From an uncultured Eubacteriales bacterium (GTDB lineage Bacteria > Bacillota > Clostridia > Oscillospirales > Oscillospiraceae): DNA of 7,055 nt. The notes under the pieces were generated by a model. It saw nothing but the letters and a program-made list of their open reading frames with translations. It had not been told where the DNA came from and made no database searches. This document shows, piece by piece, positions 5,652-7,055 of this stretch. The DNA is taken from positions 1-7,055 of the forward strand of contig USQL01000101.1 in the NCBI GenBank assembly GCA_900556935.1, read 5' to 3'. The number at the start of each line of letters is the position of its first letter. The first letter of the stretch is position 1. Position numbers and translations under genes: made by a program.

Positions 5652-6749
5652 TTACGCTTCCTCCTGCCCGTTGTTTTTCAGGAAATTCAGCTTGTAGCTG
5701 ATGAAGAACTCGCTGCCGATGATGAAGAACAGGATGATGCCCGTTAGGATATCACCGAAGGAGTGGTTCAGGGAGTAGATGGTGGAAATCTCGCTGGCAC
5801 CCCGGTCCAGAAAGACCAGCAGAAAGCTGGTAAAAATCATGGAGAAGGGGTTAAACTTGGCAAGCCAGGCCACCATGACGGCGGTAAAGCCCCGTCCGTC
5901 GGCGATGGTGGTGGTGATGGTGTGGTCCGTGCCGCCCACCAGCAGGAGCCCCGCCAGGCCGCACACGGCACCGGAGAGCATCATAGTCCGGACAATCACC
6001 TTGCCCACGGGGATGCCCACATACCGGGCGGTGCGCTCACTTTCGCCCACCACGGCGATTTCGTAGCCGTGCTTGGAGCGGGTCAGGTAGAAGTACATCA
6101 AAACCGTCAGCACCAGCGCCACCAGAATGTTCAGCAGGTATTTATACGAGCCAATCTGGGGCAGCCAACCGGCCTGGGTGGACTGGTTGATGATGCCGAT
6201 TTTGCCCGCGCCCTTGGGCACCTCCCAGAGAATGACGAAATAGGCAACCAGTTGCGTTGCCACATAGTTCATCATCAGGGTGAAGAGGGTTTCATTGGTG
6301 TTCCACCTGGCCTTGCAGATGGCGGGGATGGCCCCCCAGACGGCACCGGCCGCCATGGAGGACAGAACCATCAGAAGAATCAGTGCCCAGCCCGGCAGCT
6401 TGTCCGCCAGCAGAATCATGCAGGCCGCCGTTGCCAGGCCGCCAATGAGGATCTGGCCCTCGCCGCCCACGTTCCAGAAGCGCATCTTAAAGGCCGGGGT
6501 CACCGCCAAAGAGACCACCAGCAGAATCGCCAGATTCTGGCCCAGAATCCATATTTTTCGCTTGGTGCCGAAGGCACCGGCGAACATGGTCTTGTAGACC
6601 CCGATGGGGTCCAGCTTGGTCAGGGCCGCGGTGACGATGGCACAGGCCACCAGGGCCAGGACAATCGCGCCTCCGCGAATGGCCCAGACCTTGTACCAGG
6701 GCAGGTTGTCCCGCTTGGAAATATGCAGGACGGAAGTATGTTTAGCCAT
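5652..6749 (-). CDS. nupP: Nucleoside-type ABC transporter permease 1 (NupP/YufP-like)
   Basis: This 365-residue permease is the other half of the channel, from the same BPD_transp_2 family. After a short cytoplasmic N-terminus, the first membrane segment lies at about residues 25-43. RFWNVGGEGQILIGG (90-104) matches the family motif fNIGaEGQ. NTNETLFTLMMNYVA (150-164) corresponds to the NEVIttiMLNYIA region. GYEIAVVGESERTARYVGI (228-246) is the ATPase-contact loop, and GRGFTAVMVAWLAKFNP (285-301) is a late conserved segment. The tail NNGQEEA is short and cytoplasmic. The ATG at 6749 has GGAGG at 6762-6758, 8 bases upstream, inside the end of the ATPase gene, which it overlaps by 8 bases. Gene order ATPase, permease 1, permease 2 matches B. 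subtilis nupOPQ and streptococcal nucleoside transporters. Confidence 0.9.
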   Translation of the reverse strand: MAKHTSVLHISKRDNLPWYKVWAIRGGAIVLALVACAIVTAALTKLDPIGVYKTMFAGAFGTKRKIWILGQNLAILLVVSLAVTPAFKMRFWNVGGEGQILIGGLATAACMILLADKLPGWALILLMVLSSMAAGAVWGAIPAICKARWNTNETLFTLMMNYVATQLVAYFVILWEVPKGAGKIGIINQSTQAGWLPQIGSYKYLLNILVALVLTVLMYFYLTRSKHGYEIAVVGESERTARYVGIPVGKVIVRTMMLSGAVCGLAGLLLVGGTDHTITTTIADGRGFTAVMVAWLAKFNPFSMIFTSFLLVFLDRGASEISTIYSLNHSFGDILTGIILFFIIGSEFFISYKLNFLKNNGQEEA

Positions 6750-7055
6750 TTGTCTTGCCTCCCATCCGAGTCATCATCATGCCTACCTCCGGTTTCCGGG
6801 AGGAATCGGGCTTTTCCACAATGCCGCTGACCTTGCCGCCGCAGAGCACCAGAATCCGGTCACACAGCTCCAGAAGCACATCCAGGTCCTCGCCCACAAA
6901 AATCACGGCCACGCCGGACTGCTTCTGCTTGTTAATCAGGTCGTAGATGGTGTAGGAGGCGTTGATGTCCAGGCCCCGGACCGCGTAGGCGGTGAGGAGT
7001 ACCGTGGGGGCCGCGGCGATTTCCCGGCCCACCAGCACCTTCTGCACATTGCCGC
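6742..7055 (-). CDS. nupO: ABC transporter ATPase, C-terminal part only (NupO/YufO-like)
   Basis: Only the last 103 or so residues are in the window; the 5' part lies beyond 7055. The frame is open to the edge and begins with GNVQKVLVGRE, the tail of the ABC signature (normally LSGGNQQK), so an apparent GTG at 7047 is not the start. This is the second nucleotide-binding domain of a tandem ATPase like those of nucleoside and sugar importers. AYAVRGLD replaces the Walker B and D-loop region, where relatives read about AxPTRGLD, and the H-loop position reads VGEDLDVL with no histidine. Loss of acidic residues in this second site is known in the BMP-linked family, but the Y-A-V variant is further from the norm. 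LELCDRILVLCGGKVSGIV is typical of the domain end. The stop overlaps the permease 1 start by 8 bases. A full gene would encode about 500 residues. Confidence 0.85.
   Translation of the reverse strand, partial: GNVQKVLVGREIAAAPTVLLTAYAVRGLDINASYTIYDLINKQKQSGVAVIFVGEDLDVLLELCDRILVLCGGKVSGIVEKPDSSRKPEVGMMMTRMGGKTNG

Noticed and set aside
4425..5747. Long + strand open frame of 440 codons running from the toxin gene through the terminator into both permease genes.
   Set aside because: It crosses a strong bidirectional terminator and lies antisense to two clear permeases. Its composition (Gln, Gly, Asp, His rich) is typical of reverse-strand artefacts.
5763..6830. Open + strand frame of 355 codons opposite permease 1.
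   Set aside because: It is an antisense shadow of a gene with firm family motifs and has a repetitive Gly/Gln/His composition without any recognisable domain.
7045..7047. GTG at 7047 as the start codon of a short 101-residue protein.
   Set aside because: The codons before it read Gly-Asn, completing the ABC signature. The gene is clearly truncated by the window edge rather than starting here.

Overview
The window looks like chromosomal DNA from a G+C-rich anaerobic Firmicute of the Clostridia, most likely an Oscillospiraceae/Ruminococcaceae-type gut bacterium. This is inferred from strong GGAGG-type ribosome sites 7-8 bases before ATG, an S-layer-homology (SLH) protein, a NupOPQ-type nucleoside transporter in tight operon packing, and the high G+C of most genes. 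No rRNA, tRNA, CRISPR array or transposase was seen, and the species cannot be named from this sequence.

Left part (1-3744, + strand): a good sigma-A-type promoter (TTGACG, 17 bp, TAAAAT) drives a GT2 family glycosyltransferase. After a 3-base gap comes a polytopic GT-C-like membrane glycosyltransferase. The pair probably builds or exports-and-modifies a surface glycan. A strong hairpin with a T tract follows. Its right arm contains the Shine-Dalgarno sequence of the next gene, which encodes a secreted protein with two Ig/cadherin-like domains and a degenerate C-terminal SLH region, probably held at the cell wall.

Middle part (3745-4654, + strand): an A+T-richer island carries a VapBC-like type II toxin-antitoxin operon. 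It has an AbrB/MazE-fold antitoxin and a PIN-domain ribonuclease toxin overlapping by ATGA. Two copies of a 14-base motif, one with a perfect inverted repeat, bracket the predicted promoter and are the likely autoregulatory operators. The island ends in a strong hairpin with T tracts on both strands.

Right part (4668-7055, - strand): the distal end of an ABC uptake operon of the nucleoside/BMP family. In transcription order it holds the C-terminal part of a two-domain ATPase (cut by the window edge), permease 1 and permease 2, overlapping or abutting. A substrate-binding lipoprotein would be expected beyond base 7055. The visible ATPase half-site has lost the usual Walker B acidic residues.

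I see no clearly new multi-gene system. The most unusual items are the hairpin that combines terminator and ribosome site before the SLH protein, the paired operators around the toxin-antitoxin promoter, and the altered Walker B of the ATPase.
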